Of a stretch of DNA of 64,000 nt, positions 1-8,299 are shown piece after piece; positions within the stretch are counted from its first letter, which is position 1, and every line of letters starts with the position of its first letter. A program made the translations under genes and the position numbers. The stretch covers positions 1 to 64,000 of the forward strand of contig CAMVBJ010000004.1 in the NCBI GenBank assembly GCA_947165675.1, given 5' to 3'. The notes beneath the pieces were generated by a model. It searched no databases, was not told the DNA's origin, and worked only from the letters and a program-made list of their open reading frames with translations. Origin of the DNA: an uncultured Prevotellaceae bacterium (lineage in GTDB: Bacteria; Bacteroidota; Bacteroidia; Bacteroidales; Muribaculaceae).

Positions 1-1592
1 CCAAGTATGAGGGCATCATCCCGCGCATGTACCGCAGCATCATCAACAGCGAGGAGGGTCTGCTGCACGCTGCCGTGCTCAACCCCATGCTCAACATGGG
101 CATCTGCCCCGACTGCCACGGCACGCGGCTGAGCCCCCGTGTGCTCTCGTGCAAGATCGAGGGTATCAACATCGCCGATGCCTGCGCCATGTCCATCACC
201 CGCCTCAACCAGTGGATCAAGGCGCTCACGTCACCACTCGCCGTTGACTTGAAGCAGGCCATCAGTGCCCGCCTCACGGCGCTCGAGGAAATCGGCTTGG
301 GATACCTGAGCCTGGATCGCGCCGTGGGAACCCTCTCGGGTGGCGAGGCACAGCGCTGCAAGATTGCCAAGTACATCAACTCGTCGCTGGCCGATGTCTT
401 GTACATCCTGGACGAGCCCAGCACGGGCCTCCACGACCACGACATCGAGAAGATGAAGCACTCGGTGCACCGCCTGCGCGACGCGGGCAACACGGTGTTG
501 CTCGTCGAGCACCACCGCGAGATGATTGGCCTGGCCGACCACATCGTTGATCTGGGACCCGGACCGGGCAGCGAGGGCGGACGCATCATCTTCGAGGGCA
601 ACTACCAGCAACTGCTGCACAGCGGCACCAGCACGGGACAGATGCTGAGCCAGCATGGCGACTTCAAGGCACAGCCGCGCCAGGCCACCGAGACCTTCGC
701 CCTGCGCCACGCGTCGCTGCACAACCTCAAGGACATCTCCATCGACCTGCCCATGGGCATCTTTGCCGCCGTGGCAGGTGTGGCAGGCTCGGGCAAGAGC
801 TCGCTGATGGAATGCTTCCGCCGCGAGCATGGCGATGTGGTCTATATCAGCCAGCGTAACATCGGCGTGAGCCTGCGCTCCACGCCAGCCACCTATATGG
901 ACGTTGCACCCGACATACGCAAGCGTTTTGCCCGTGCCCACAAGATCAAGGAGCAATACTTCACCTTCAACGGCAAGGGAGGCTGCCCCGTATGTGGCGG
1001 CAAGGGCGTGGTCATCGCCGAGATGGCCTTCATGGACAACATCGAGACCACCTGCGAGGCATGTCACGGCCTGCGCTACAGCCCCGAAGCACTCAATTAT
1101 ACCATCGACGGCATGAACATTGCCCAGGTGATGGACATGTCGGTGAGACGTGCCAGCGAGTTCTTCAAGGGCACCGTCATCGAGGAGAAATTAAAACCCA
1201 TGATGGATGTCGGCCTGCACTACCTGCACCTGAACCAGGCGCTGAGCACCCTGTCGGGCGGCGAGTTGCAGCGATTGAAGATGGCCTCCTGCCTCAAGCA
1301 ATACACCATGCCCCTCGACCAGGGCGGACAGCGCGGCACCTTTGTCATCGATGAGCCCACCGACGGCCTGCACCTCAAGGACGTGCGACACCTCATCGAC
1401 CTGTTCGAGCAGATGGTGGACATGGGCAACACGGTCTATGTCATCGAGCATAACACCGACGTCATCAAGGCTGCCGACCACGTCATCGAGCTCGGCCCCG
1501 GCGCTGGCGACCTGGGCGGCACCGTCATCTACCAGGGCACCCCCCGTGGCATGCTCGACTGCCCCCGCAGCGTCACCGCCCGCTACCTCTAA
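1..1592 (+). CDS. UvrA-like excinuclease ABC subunit A, 5'-truncated by window edge
   Basis: Frame 3 is open from the first bases of the window, so the gene begins upstream and only about 530 C-terminal codons are seen. UvrA proteins are tandem ABC ATPases that recognise DNA damage in nucleotide excision repair. Visible here are the end of the first zinc finger (CPDCHG), the first ABC signature LSGGEAQ (about 333-353) with Walker B LDEPSTGLH, a second Walker A (GVAGSGKSS, about 780-806), a second CxxC...CxxC zinc finger (about 983-1068), the second signature LSGGELQ and Walker B VIDEPTDGLH. The divergent zinc-finger and linker regions suggest a class II (UvrA2/drug-resistance-type) paralog rather than housekeeping UvrA, but the missing N-terminus prevents a firm choice. 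It ends in TAA at 1590-1592. Confidence 0.88.
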   Translation, partial: KYEGIIPRMYRSIINSEEGLLHAAVLNPMLNMGICPDCHGTRLSPRVLSCKIEGINIADACAMSITRLNQWIKALTSPLAVDLKQAISARLTALEEIGLGYLSLDRAVGTLSGGEAQRCKIAKYINSSLADVLYILDEPSTGLHDHDIEKMKHSVHRLRDAGNTVLLVEHHREMIGLADHIVDLGPGPGSEGGRIIFEGNYQQLLHSGTSTGQMLSQHGDFKAQPRQATETFALRHASLHNLKDISIDLPMGIFAAVAGVAGSGKSSLMECFRREHGDVVYISQRNIGVSLRSTPATYMDVAPDIRKRFARAHKIKEQYFTFNGKGGCPVCGGKGVVIAEMAFMDNIETTCEACHGLRYSPEALNYTIDGMNIAQVMDMSVRRASEFFKGTVIEEKLKPMMDVGLHYLHLNQALSTLSGGELQRLKMASCLKQYTMPLDQGGQRGTFVIDEPTDGLHLKDVRHLIDLFEQMVDMGNTVYVIEHNTDVIKAADHVIELGPGAGDLGGTVIYQGTPRGMLDCPRSVTARYL

Positions 1593-1762
1593 TCAAACAA
1601 CAACTGAAATTTTCAGAGGGCATCCGCTTCCCTTTCTTTCAAACAACCATAACAACCTGGACGACAACAAGAACAACTTTCATTTATAGCATCCACGTTT
1701 TTTTTTTGGGGGGGTGACAACAAGAAAGACAATTGTTATTAGATGGGCTTCTTTTTAGGCAA
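1593..1762. other. Intergenic spacer with T10G7 homopolymer
   Basis: This 170-nt spacer lies between convergent uvrA-like and dpnA-like genes. It contains a run of ten T followed by seven G (1698-1714). No clear hairpin terminator, promoter or short gene was seen. The base composition changes here from GC-rich uvrA to the AT-rich restriction operon, so this may be one edge of an acquired segment. Confidence 0.5.
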
Positions 1763-2638
1763 TTAGAAGGGTAGATCTTTGGTGGCTAAATCTTCACAAA
1801 CTGTACTAAGCTGTTCTATAGCTTCGCTCAATTTGATGTCTTTTATTTTGTTGCGATAGGTAATACGGGTTGGATAATTATCCAGTTCCAAACGCCTATT
1901 CCTGCTCATTTCCACAAAATCCAACTCCCGCTCAATTCCCAAGAAACGACGATCCAGCAAGTTGGCAGCAATACCAGTAGTTGATGAACCCGCAAACGGA
2001 TCTAGAATCCAAGCCCCAGGATTGGTCGAAGCGAGGATGACACGAGCCATGATTGCCAAAGGCTTTTGTGTTGGGTGTTTTCCACAAGACTTTTCCCAAG
2101 GAGCAATCGATGGAAGACGCCAGACATCTGTCATCTGTTTTCCTCCATTCAAATGCTTCATCATTTCATAATTATAATAATGAGGCTTTTTGGACGATTT
2201 GCGAGCCCAAATGATAAATTCAGTGCTATAAGTGAAATAGCGGCAAGAAATGTTTGGCGGTGGATTTGTTTTTGCCCAAGTGATTACATTTAGGATTTTG
2301 AAACCAAGATCGGTCAAACCGTTAGCTACTGCAAAGATATTGTGATAGGTGCCACTGATCCATATTGTCCCATTATCTTTCAATTTCTCACGGCACAGTG
2401 CTATCCATTGACGGTTAAATTCCCTGATCTGCTCTGGAGAACCGCCCTTATCCCAATCACCTTTATTCACACTCACGATTTTACCAGCTTGATAACTGAT
2501 TCCATCATTAGAAAGGAAATAAGGCGGGTCAGCAAATATCATGTCAAACTTGAAATCGAATTGCGGTAGCAACTCGAAACAATCGCCATGCAGCAAAGTG
2601 AAAGCACGGTCAAGTGATTTGTAGAAAGGCTTTATCAT
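1763..2638 (-). CDS. DpnA-type (beta-class) DNA adenine methyltransferase
   Basis: 291 aa. The catalytic motif DPPY is at residues 37-40 and the SAM-binding motif DPFAGSSTTG near residue 215. DPPY before FxGxG is the beta-class order seen in M2.DpnII (DpnA). DpnII-family systems carry two GATC adenine methyltransferases; in Streptococcus DpnA also methylates single-stranded DNA and protects incoming transforming DNA. Transferring that role here is inference. The gene is last in a three-gene minus-strand operon and starts 3 nt after the stop of the endonuclease gene. Its codon use is AT-rich relative to neighbours. Confidence 0.88.
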   Translation of the reverse strand: MIKPFYKSLDRAFTLLHGDCFELLPQFDFKFDMIFADPPYFLSNDGISYQAGKIVSVNKGDWDKGGSPEQIREFNRQWIALCREKLKDNGTIWISGTYHNIFAVANGLTDLGFKILNVITWAKTNPPPNISCRYFTYSTEFIIWARKSSKKPHYYNYEMMKHLNGGKQMTDVWRLPSIAPWEKSCGKHPTQKPLAIMARVILASTNPGAWILDPFAGSSTTGIAANLLDRRFLGIERELDFVEMSRNRRLELDNYPTRITYRNKIKDIKLSEAIEQLSTVCEDLATKDLPF

Positions 2639-2641
2639 ACC

Positions 2642-3463
2642 TCACCTTTTCAGCAACTCGATAAAATCCTTGATTGTTGTAAGATTGTAGACACTGGGGA
2701 TTTCTTTATATGCTTCTTCCAGTTTATTGCGCGCAGAACGCCAACCAATGCCATCGGTAATCCACACGAATTCAAACCCATCAACAGAATTTACTCTTGG
2801 CGCCAATTCAGTATAGGCACGAGCGACTTCATTAAGTTTTGACCCGCCTCCACTATAGAAGTTCACCTCGACGAGGTACTTCTTATTGCTTGTTTCGATA
2901 TAGAAATCGAAGCGCTTTTTATCTGTCCCGAGAACTGTTAGTTCAGAAAACTCAGTAGAATAGACCTCTTGTCGAAATGTAATATTATTATCTCTAAATA
3001 TTTTAGCAACAGCGTTTTCCATAAGGTACCCGCTCCTATTTTTACGTGCATTTGTATCAAGACCTGTTTCAATACCGAAAACATAGTCCACAAGATTTTT
3101 GATTCGACGCGACGAAAAAAGTTCAGCAAGTCCTGTTCCCTCAAGGAACTCAACGACTTTTGAAGCACTTTTAAAGTAACTTTTTAATAAAACAACATTC
3201 CCTTGATTATCAACAACGGGTTTCTTTCCGTCATCTCTAACAGCAATTAAGATGCCCAGCACTTCAAATACTTTAGGGTCTCGTTGCCATATTTCTGCTA
3301 CCCCCTGCTGCAAATCATCTTTACCAATAAGGTAATTAAGTGTATTTAAACTCATCTCAACCTCTGCAACATTAGCTGAGATTTTATCAAAGTCACAAAA
3401 GAAATCCAACGTTTGGTTGGTCTTTTGAAGTTGCGACATAAACAGGTTAAAATCTTTATTCAT
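2642..3463 (-). CDS. DpnII/MboI-family type II restriction endonuclease (GATC)
   Basis: 273 aa, about the length of R.DpnII-family enzymes, which cleave unmethylated GATC. The assignment rests on overall family resemblance and on being flanked by a Dam-type and a DpnA-type methyltransferase. A plausible nuclease core is D186 (KRFDFYIE) followed by E199 in VEVNF, which would be a D...ExN variant of the PD-(D/E)xK fold; this residue assignment is tentative. Its start overlaps the end of the dam-type gene by 8 nt, so translation is probably coupled. No frameshift is seen and the toxin part of the system looks intact. Confidence 0.85.
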   Translation of the reverse strand: MNKDFNLFMSQLQKTNQTLDFFCDFDKISANVAEVEMSLNTLNYLIGKDDLQQGVAEIWQRDPKVFEVLGILIAVRDDGKKPVVDNQGNVVLLKSYFKSASKVVEFLEGTGLAELFSSRRIKNLVDYVFGIETGLDTNARKNRSGYLMENAVAKIFRDNNITFRQEVYSTEFSELTVLGTDKKRFDFYIETSNKKYLVEVNFYSGGGSKLNEVARAYTELAPRVNSVDGFEFVWITDGIGWRSARNKLEEAYKEIPSVYNLTTIKDFIELLKR

Positions 3464-4361
3464 AGTTCTTGATGAGTAATTCGGTTAGTTTTCCTCGTTT
3501 ATTTGGGTTTGCATTGATTGCACGAGAGGCATAAACACGGTTGATGGAAAAATCAGCATAGATTTTTTCAAAAAATGTGTCATCAGGATTCTTGGCCGAG
3601 CAGTCTGCGTTGCTGAGCATCCATTTCACATTGGGATTCTCATTGAGAAAAGCACAGTAGTCACGTAGTCTTATTTGTTCATCATCATTAAAATCCTCCT
3701 TTGAATAGGAGTTAAAACTTGATGTAGCATTGAGAGGGCGATAGGGCGGGTCAAAGTAAAAGAAATTATAGCCATTGCCCATGTAATTCTGGGTCATCCC
3801 AAAATCGCCATTTAAAATCACCATCTCCACACGATTTAGCACCTGGCTATCAGCTTTGATGACCTCGGCATTGCAGATTGTTGGGTGAAGGTGACGTCCA
3901 AAGGGAACATTAAACAGCCCCTTGGCATTGACTCGATAAAGCCCGTTGAAGCACGTTCTATTTAGGAATATCAGATACTTGGAACGGTCGATGCCATCCA
4001 ATTTCTCATTGTTGAATATATCCCTTACTTGAAGATAGAATTTTTTCTTCTCCACCTCTTCCACTAATGAGAAATATTGCTCCTCCAAATCGGCCAACCT
4101 TTCTATTAAATCATCAGGGGTGTTCTTGATAACTTGATAAGCGGTAATCAAGTAAGTATTAACGTCATTGATAACAGCCCGTTTGATATTGGGAAAATGC
4201 TGGAGCATGTAGAATAACAATGCTCCACCACCCACAAACGGCTCAATATAGGTGAATTCTTGCTCTTTAAGGTCAAGGGGCAAGTGGTGCTCCAGTTGTG
4301 ATATGAGTTGTCCTTTACCTCCAGCCCATTTTAAGAATGGCTTAGCCTCTGTACTCATCAT
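3456..4361 (-). CDS. dam: Dam/DpnM-type (D12, alpha-class) GATC DNA adenine methyltransferase
   Basis: About 301 aa. The N-terminal SAM motif FLKWAGGKGQ (residues 9-18) followed by DPPY at 204-207 is the alpha-class order of Dam and M1.DpnII, which methylate adenine in GATC. It is the first gene of the restriction-modification operon, so the methyltransferase is made before the endonuclease. The open frame extends to a TTG at 4391, but AAAGGAGG on the minus strand (about 4373-4380) lies 11 nt before the ATG at 4361, which makes 4361 (or 4358) the better start. A TAACTTTG box at 4637-4644 would give a leader of about 270 nt that includes the large inverted repeat. Confidence 0.9.
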   Translation of the reverse strand: MMSTEAKPFLKWAGGKGQLISQLEHHLPLDLKEQEFTYIEPFVGGGALLFYMLQHFPNIKRAVINDVNTYLITAYQVIKNTPDDLIERLADLEEQYFSLVEEVEKKKFYLQVRDIFNNEKLDGIDRSKYLIFLNRTCFNGLYRVNAKGLFNVPFGRHLHPTICNAEVIKADSQVLNRVEMVILNGDFGMTQNYMGNGYNFFYFDPPYRPLNATSSFNSYSKEDFNDDEQIRLRDYCAFLNENPNVKWMLSNADCSAKNPDDTFFEKIYADFSINRVYASRAINANPNKRGKLTELLIKNYE

Positions 4362-4423
4362 CGTTATTTTGTCCTCCTTTGCCGTGGACAAAAAGAAAGC
4401 GCACCGCCTTCACATTTCAACCC

Positions 4424-4557
4424 CTAACGAAGGCTGTCCGCCACAGATGCCTTTACACAGAGTTGAAAGGAAGGGGTACGCCTATACAGCATAGGCGTAT
4501 CCTCATTCCTCGAGACTCTGTGTAACAATTATTAGTTTGGCGGACTATTCTCGTTAG
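4424..4557. repeat. Nested imperfect inverted repeat, about 134 bp, upstream of the restriction operon
   Basis: Four arm pairs are nested in register: CTAACGA 4424-4430 with 4551-4557; GTCCGCCA 4436-4443 with 4538-4545; TTACACAGAGT 4453-4463 with 4515-4525; and TACGCCTAT 4478-4486 with ATAGGCGTA 4491-4499 around a short loop. The layout could be a cruciform, a long RNA hairpin in the operon leader, or a degenerate MITE-like element. It carries no gene. Confidence 0.8.
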
Positions 4558-4636
4558 AAGTCTCTTTGAATTTAGATACTGCTATCTAATTTTCCCACGA
4601 TGTCTATTGCGTCTTGATGAGTATCAAAGACAAGTG

Positions 4637-4644
4637 CAAAGTTA
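4637..4644 (-). promoter_or_regulatory. -7 box for the restriction-modification operon
   Basis: TAACTTTG on the minus strand matches the Bacteroidota TAnnTTTG consensus. No TTG was found at the expected -33 position. Transcription would begin near 4630 and run through the nested inverted repeat before the dam-type gene. Confidence 0.45.
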
Positions 4645-4680
4645 GCGATTAATTCTTGAAAACCTCGCAGTAGTCATTGA

Positions 4681-4851
4681 TTATTCATCTTTAACGCTGA
4701 ATTCTGTTAACACATAATCCGAAGCATCGAGCACGAGGTCACAGTTACGGTACAGTGCCTTGACGGTTTGCAAGGCTTCATCTTCGTCTTGAGCGGCAAT
4801 CTCGACAATACGGCTCAGCACCTCAGTCACCTCTATGCGGTACTTCTTCAT
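4681..4851 (-). CDS. DpnD/PcfM-like small protein
   Basis: 56 aa from the ATG at 4851; the open frame extends 20 codons further upstream, but that extension looks non-coding. The pattern MKKYRIEVTEVLSRIVEI, then a DEDEAL helix and VLDASDYVLTEF, matches my recollection of the DpnD/PcfM family, a small alpha/beta domain of unknown function first named from DpnD beside the DpnI restriction gene and PcfM on enterococcal conjugative plasmids. Here it sits just upstream of a DpnII-like operon on the same strand, separated by the inverted repeat. A link to restriction or mobile DNA is inference from context. Confidence 0.72.
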   Translation of the reverse strand: MKKYRIEVTEVLSRIVEIAAQDEDEALQTVKALYRNCDLVLDASDYVLTEFSVKDE

Positions 4852-4950
4852 ACAATGTGCAAAGTAACAGAAAACGCATGAGAAAAACCGAGAATGATCA
4901 ATCCTTAACAAAAAGGATCAAAAATGATCAATTATGGACTCTTGGACCTG

Positions 4951-5502
4951 TCAGAAGCCGCGGTTGTCTTTTCTCATGCGGGTCATTTTCTCGGCAAAGC
5001 CGCCGTTGTTGAGGAAGTCCTTTTCCAGCCGCTCGAGTTGCTTGAAGAGCAAGTAGTCGGCTTGATGAATGAGGATAATCGCCATGTTAGCAATAGTCTC
5101 AGGGGGACGAGTCTCGCACAGCCTCATAAAGTAGTCTGGCTCGTTGTGCTGACGCCCAAGTTGTCTCATTGCTGTCCATTCTGCTGAATTTTCTTCCCAC
5201 TGCCGGTGGCCACGGGTTCGCAGGTAGTCCATGTAGTCCTCGAGCAATTCCTGGAGACTTGCTTTGGCGACATTGATGAGTGTTATCTCGGTCTTGGCCG
5301 AAGTGGCCGATGCGGCACATCCCTCGACAATGTTCTGTTTGCCAGAACGGGCGGCTTGTACCATCTGGTCGATGGTGCGGTCTTTTCCGCTCAAGTATTT
5401 GTGGCAGAAATAGTAAGTCATCTCATAGATGACCTCGGCCTTCTGGTAAGAGAGCAGTTTGCGATAGTTGCCACTGTGGCGTATCAGTTTGTCGTCGGGC
5501 AT
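4951..5502 (-). CDS. Four-helix-bundle suffix-domain protein
   Basis: 183 aa, predicted mostly helical, soluble and without a signal peptide. The segment from about residue 14 to 100 (KLLSYQKAEVIYEMTYYF through ARSGKQNIVEGCAAS) resembles the four-helix-bundle family found in 23S rRNA intervening-sequence proteins and in the Bacteroidota four-helix-bundle suffix-domain proteins. In that family the core R/KQNIxEG motif is conserved. The biological role is unknown. It lies upstream of the DpnD-like gene on the same strand with a gap of about 100 nt. No -7 box was recognised before it. Confidence 0.75.
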   Translation of the reverse strand: MPDDKLIRHSGNYRKLLSYQKAEVIYEMTYYFCHKYLSGKDRTIDQMVQAARSGKQNIVEGCAASATSAKTEITLINVAKASLQELLEDYMDYLRTRGHRQWEENSAEWTAMRQLGRQHNEPDYFMRLCETRPPETIANMAIILIHQADYLLFKQLERLEKDFLNNGGFAEKMTRMRKDNRGF

Positions 5503-5537
5503 GACTTGTTTATTGTTAGAGTTGTTTAGTTAGTGGC

Positions 5538-5586
5538 CTTAAGGACTTTAAGGACCCTAAGGACTTTAAGGACCTTAAAGACCTTA
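5538..5586. repeat. 9-nt tandem repeat, about five copies
   Basis: Consecutive units CTTAAGGAC, TTTAAGGAC, CCTAAGGAC, TTTAAGGAC and CTTAAAGAC sit between the divergent four-helix-bundle gene and ruvB. A single related stretch (CCTTAAGGACTTTA) recurs near 31310 between porV and ispF. Confidence 0.8.
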
Positions 5587-5633
5587 GAAATCGCAAATTT
5601 AGGAAAAAAATAGATTCTAAGAAACTATTTTTG

Positions 5634-5641
5634 TACCTTTG
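5634..5641 (+). promoter_or_regulatory. -7 box for ruvB
   Basis: TACCTTTG matches the Bacteroidota -7 consensus. It lies only 9 nt before the ATG at 5651, so the message would be nearly leaderless. No clear TTG at -33. Confidence 0.55.
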
Positions 5642-5650
5642 CGGATTGGT

Positions 5651-6670
5651 ATGGAAGAGGAATTTGACATCAGGAGAGAGCAGCTCAAGACCGATCAGGA
5701 TTTTGAGCGGGCGTTGAGGCCAGTGAGGTTTGAGGACTTTGCGGGTCAGGACAAGATTATCGAGAACCTGCGCGTGTTTGTCGCCGCTGCCAAGCTGCGT
5801 GGCGAGTCGCTGGACCATGTGCTGTTTCACGGTCCTCCGGGCCTGGGCAAGACGACGCTCAGCAACATCATCGCCAACGAGCTGGGCGTGGGCTTCAAGG
5901 TCACGTCGGGTCCTGTGCTCGACAAGCCTGGCGACCTGGCCGGTCTGCTCACCTCGCTCGACGAGAACGACGTGCTGTTTATCGACGAGATTCATCGCCT
6001 GAGCCCCATCGTGGAGGAGTACCTCTATAGCGCGATGGAGGACTACCGCATCGACATCATGATTGACAAGGGGCCTGGTGCCCGCTCGGTACAGCTGACG
6101 CTCGCTCCATTCACACTCATCGGCGCGACCACCCGCAGTGGCCTGTTGACCTCGCCACTGAGGGCCCGCTTCGGCATCAACTGCCACCTGGAGTACTATG
6201 ACCACAAGGTGCTGGAGGGCATTATCCGCCGCAGCGCGCGCCTGCTGGCCGTGCCCATCGACGACAAGGCGGCGACCGAAATTGCCCTGCGCAGCCGTGG
6301 CACGCCCCGTATCGCCAACTCGCTGCTGCGCCGCGTGCGCGACTTTGCTCAGGTCAAAGGCAGCGGGCGCATCGACCTGTCCATCGCCCGTTATGCCCTG
6401 GAGGCATTGAACATCGACAAATATGGTCTGGACGAGATTGACAACAAGATCCTGCTGACGATCATTGACAAGTTTGGTGGCGGTCCCGTGGGTCTGAACA
6501 CCATCGCCACAGCGATGAACGAGGATCCGGGGACCATCGAGGAGGTCTATGAGCCCTACCTCATCAAGGAAGGTTTTATCAACCGCACGCCCCGTGGACG
6601 CGAGGCCACGACCCTGGCCTATAACCACTTGAAACGCGAGCGCCCCGGCGAGGTGGGAAGCATTTTTTAG
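5651..6670 (+). CDS. ruvB: Holliday junction branch migration ATPase RuvB
   Basis: 339 aa from the ATG at 5651; an in-frame TTG at 5639 overlaps the promoter box and is unlikely to be used. RuvB is the hexameric AAA+ motor that drives branch migration of Holliday junctions with RuvA, before RuvC resolution. Walker [10 protein letters not shown] is at residues 61-69 and Walker [10 protein letters not shown] at about 109-117. The sensor-1 segment GATTRSGLL and the C-terminal winged helix ([17 protein letters not shown]) are present. Length is normal for the family. ruvA and ruvC are not adjacent. Confidence 0.97.
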   Translation: MEEEFDIRREQLKTDQDFERALRPVRFEDFAGQDKIIENLRVFVAAAKLRGESLDHVLFHGPPGLGKTTLSNIIANELGVGFKVTSGPVLDKPGDLAGLLTSLDENDVLFIDEIHRLSPIVEEYLYSAMEDYRIDIMIDKGPGARSVQLTLAPFTLIGATTRSGLLTSPLRARFGINCHLEYYDHKVLEGIIRRSARLLAVPIDDKAATEIALRSRGTPRIANSLLRRVRDFAQVKGSGRIDLSIARYALEALNIDKYGLDEIDNKILLTIIDKFGGGPVGLNTIATAMNEDPGTIEEVYEPYLIKEGFINRTPRGREATTLAYNHLKRERPGEVGSIF

Positions 6671-6679
6671 TGAACAGCG

Positions 6680-6796
6680 AACAGTTAATAGTTAATAGTT
6701 GGCATCCTCAATCTTGCTGCCAGCCACCACTTTTCAACATGGAAACTATTAACTGTTAACTGTTAACTGTTAACTGTCAACTGTTAACTATTAACT
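6680..6796. repeat. AACTGTT / AACTATT repeats with inverted arms
   Basis: AACAGTTAATAGTT (6680-6693) is inverted relative to AACTATTAACTGTT (6744-6757). The second arm continues as a 7-nt tandem series (TTAACTG-like units) to about 6796, just before the flippase start. Related short blocks occur at 21170-21195 and 22725-22782, so this is a dispersed intergenic family. Confidence 0.75.
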
Positions 6797-6802
6797 GAAA
6801 TT

Positions 6803-8290
6803 ATGGCAAATCTAAAATCACTGGCTAAAGACACCGCTATCTATGGCTTGAGCAGTATTGTGGCGCGTTTTGTCAACTACCTGCTCGTGCCGATACAGAC
6901 GTTGAAATTTGCTTCTACCGGAGGCGAATATGGCATCATCACTAACGTCTATGCCTATGTGGCTATTCTCATCATGGTGCTGACCTTCGGCATGGAGACC
7001 ACTTTCTTCAGGTTCATGAACAAGGAGGGCTTGGACCGGAAAAAGGTGTACTCCACGGTGCTGAGGATGGTGGGCACAGTGGGTGTGGTGACTACGGTTA
7101 TCGTGCTGCTCCTGAGCAGGGAGATCGCTGCATTGTTGGGATATGGCGACCACCCAGAATATGTGGCGGTGATGTATGTCACCGTTGCACTCGATGCCTT
7201 CACGGCGATTGCATTTGCTTACCTGCGCTGTGAGCACAAGCCCATCAAGTTTGCCTCCTTGAAGATAGCCAACATTGGGCTGAACATTGTGTTGAACCTG
7301 ATTTATTTCTTCGGGTTGCCCATGCTTCATCTCAACCCCTTCGGCATCTATGGCGAGACCTTCCACTACGACGTGGTGTGGGTGTTCTACATCAATCTGT
7401 TCTGCTCGATGTTCAACCTCGTTTTCCTGCACAAGGAGTTGCGTGGCATCAGCTCGGGATTTGACCGAAAGATGTGCCGCCAGATGCTGTCCTATGCCTG
7501 GCCCATCCTTGTCATGGGTATTGCCGGTCAGCTCAACCAGAGCCTGTCACAGATCATGTTTCCCAAGGTGTATCAGGGTGGCAACGCGATGGGCGAACTG
7601 GGCATTTATGGCGCCTGCATCAAGATTGCGATGATCATGATGATGATCACTCAGGCCTTCCGTTTTGCCTACGAACCATTTGTGTTCAGCAAGGTCAAGG
7701 ATAAGGACAGCAAGGAAGTCTATGCCCAGACGATGAAGTACTACATCATTTTCACCCTGCTGGCATTTCTTGTGGTGATGGCCTACATTGACCTGCTCAA
7801 GTACCTGATCGGTGAGAGCTACTGGAGTGGCCTGCGCGTGGTGCCCATTGTGATGGCAGCCGAAATCGTGTTTGGCATCTTCTTTAACCTCTCCTTCTGG
7901 TACAAACTCACCGACCGCACCATCTGGGGAGCCTATTTCTCGGGCATTGGTGCCGTGGTGCTGTTCGTGATCAATCTGCTGTTCATCCCGCGCTTCAGTT
8001 ACATGGCGTGTGCCTGGGCCGGACTTGTCGCCTATAGCGTGTCGATGCTTCTATCTTACTTTATCGGGCAAAAGTATTTCCCGATCCGCTACCCGCTGCG
8101 CGACATTGCCATCTATACCGTTGTGGCCGGCGTCCTGTTCGCCGCTATGATGCTGCCAGTGGAGAACACGTGGCTCCGGCTGGCCTTCCGCACCGTGCTG
8201 CTGTTGCTGTTCTTGGGCTTCATCTACCGCAAGGAGCACCTGGGTCAGATGCTGGCCAAGCTACCCGTGGTGGGACGCCTTTTCAAGTAG
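6803..8290 (+). CDS. Polysaccharide flippase (MOP/MATE superfamily, Wzx-like)
   Basis: 495 aa integral membrane protein with about 12-14 hydrophobic helices from end to end. The opening segment (LAKDTAIYGLSSIVARFVNY) is typical of O-antigen and polysaccharide flippases of the MOP exporter superfamily, which move undecaprenyl-linked glycans across the inner membrane. There is no signal peptide and no catalytic motif. It follows ruvB after a repeat-rich 132-nt spacer, with no polysaccharide operon around it, so the substrate cannot be told. An alternative is a MurJ-like lipid II flippase, which I consider less likely. Confidence 0.85.
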   Translation: MANLKSLAKDTAIYGLSSIVARFVNYLLVPIQTLKFASTGGEYGIITNVYAYVAILIMVLTFGMETTFFRFMNKEGLDRKKVYSTVLRMVGTVGVVTTVIVLLLSREIAALLGYGDHPEYVAVMYVTVALDAFTAIAFAYLRCEHKPIKFASLKIANIGLNIVLNLIYFFGLPMLHLNPFGIYGETFHYDVVWVFYINLFCSMFNLVFLHKELRGISSGFDRKMCRQMLSYAWPILVMGIAGQLNQSLSQIMFPKVYQGGNAMGELGIYGACIKIAMIMMMITQAFRFAYEPFVFSKVKDKDSKEVYAQTMKYYIIFTLLAFLVVMAYIDLLKYLIGESYWSGLRVVPIVMAAEIVFGIFFNLSFWYKLTDRTIWGAYFSGIGAVVLFVINLLFIPRFSYMACAWAGLVAYSVSMLLSYFIGQKYFPIRYPLRDIAIYTVVAGVLFAAMMLPVENTWLRLAFRTVLLLLFLGFIYRKEHLGQMLAKLPVVGRLFK

Positions 8291-8299
8291 CCATCGAGG

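Noticed and set aside
1698-1714. Phase-variable switch
   Set aside because: The homopolymer is between convergent gene ends, where slippage would not switch a reading frame or promoter.
1763-4391. DpnI-type (methyl-dependent) restriction system
   Set aside because: Although a DpnD-like gene is nearby, the operon has two methyltransferases and a DpnII-like endonuclease, not DpnC.
4252-4494. 80-codon plus-strand open frame across the dam-type start and the inverted repeat
   Set aside because: It is mostly antisense to the dam-type gene, ends inside the inverted repeat and has no coding features.
5516-6628. 370-codon open frame opposite ruvB
   Set aside because: Shadow of ruvB; its C-terminal SLK/SLR repetition is just the 9-nt tandem repeat translated.
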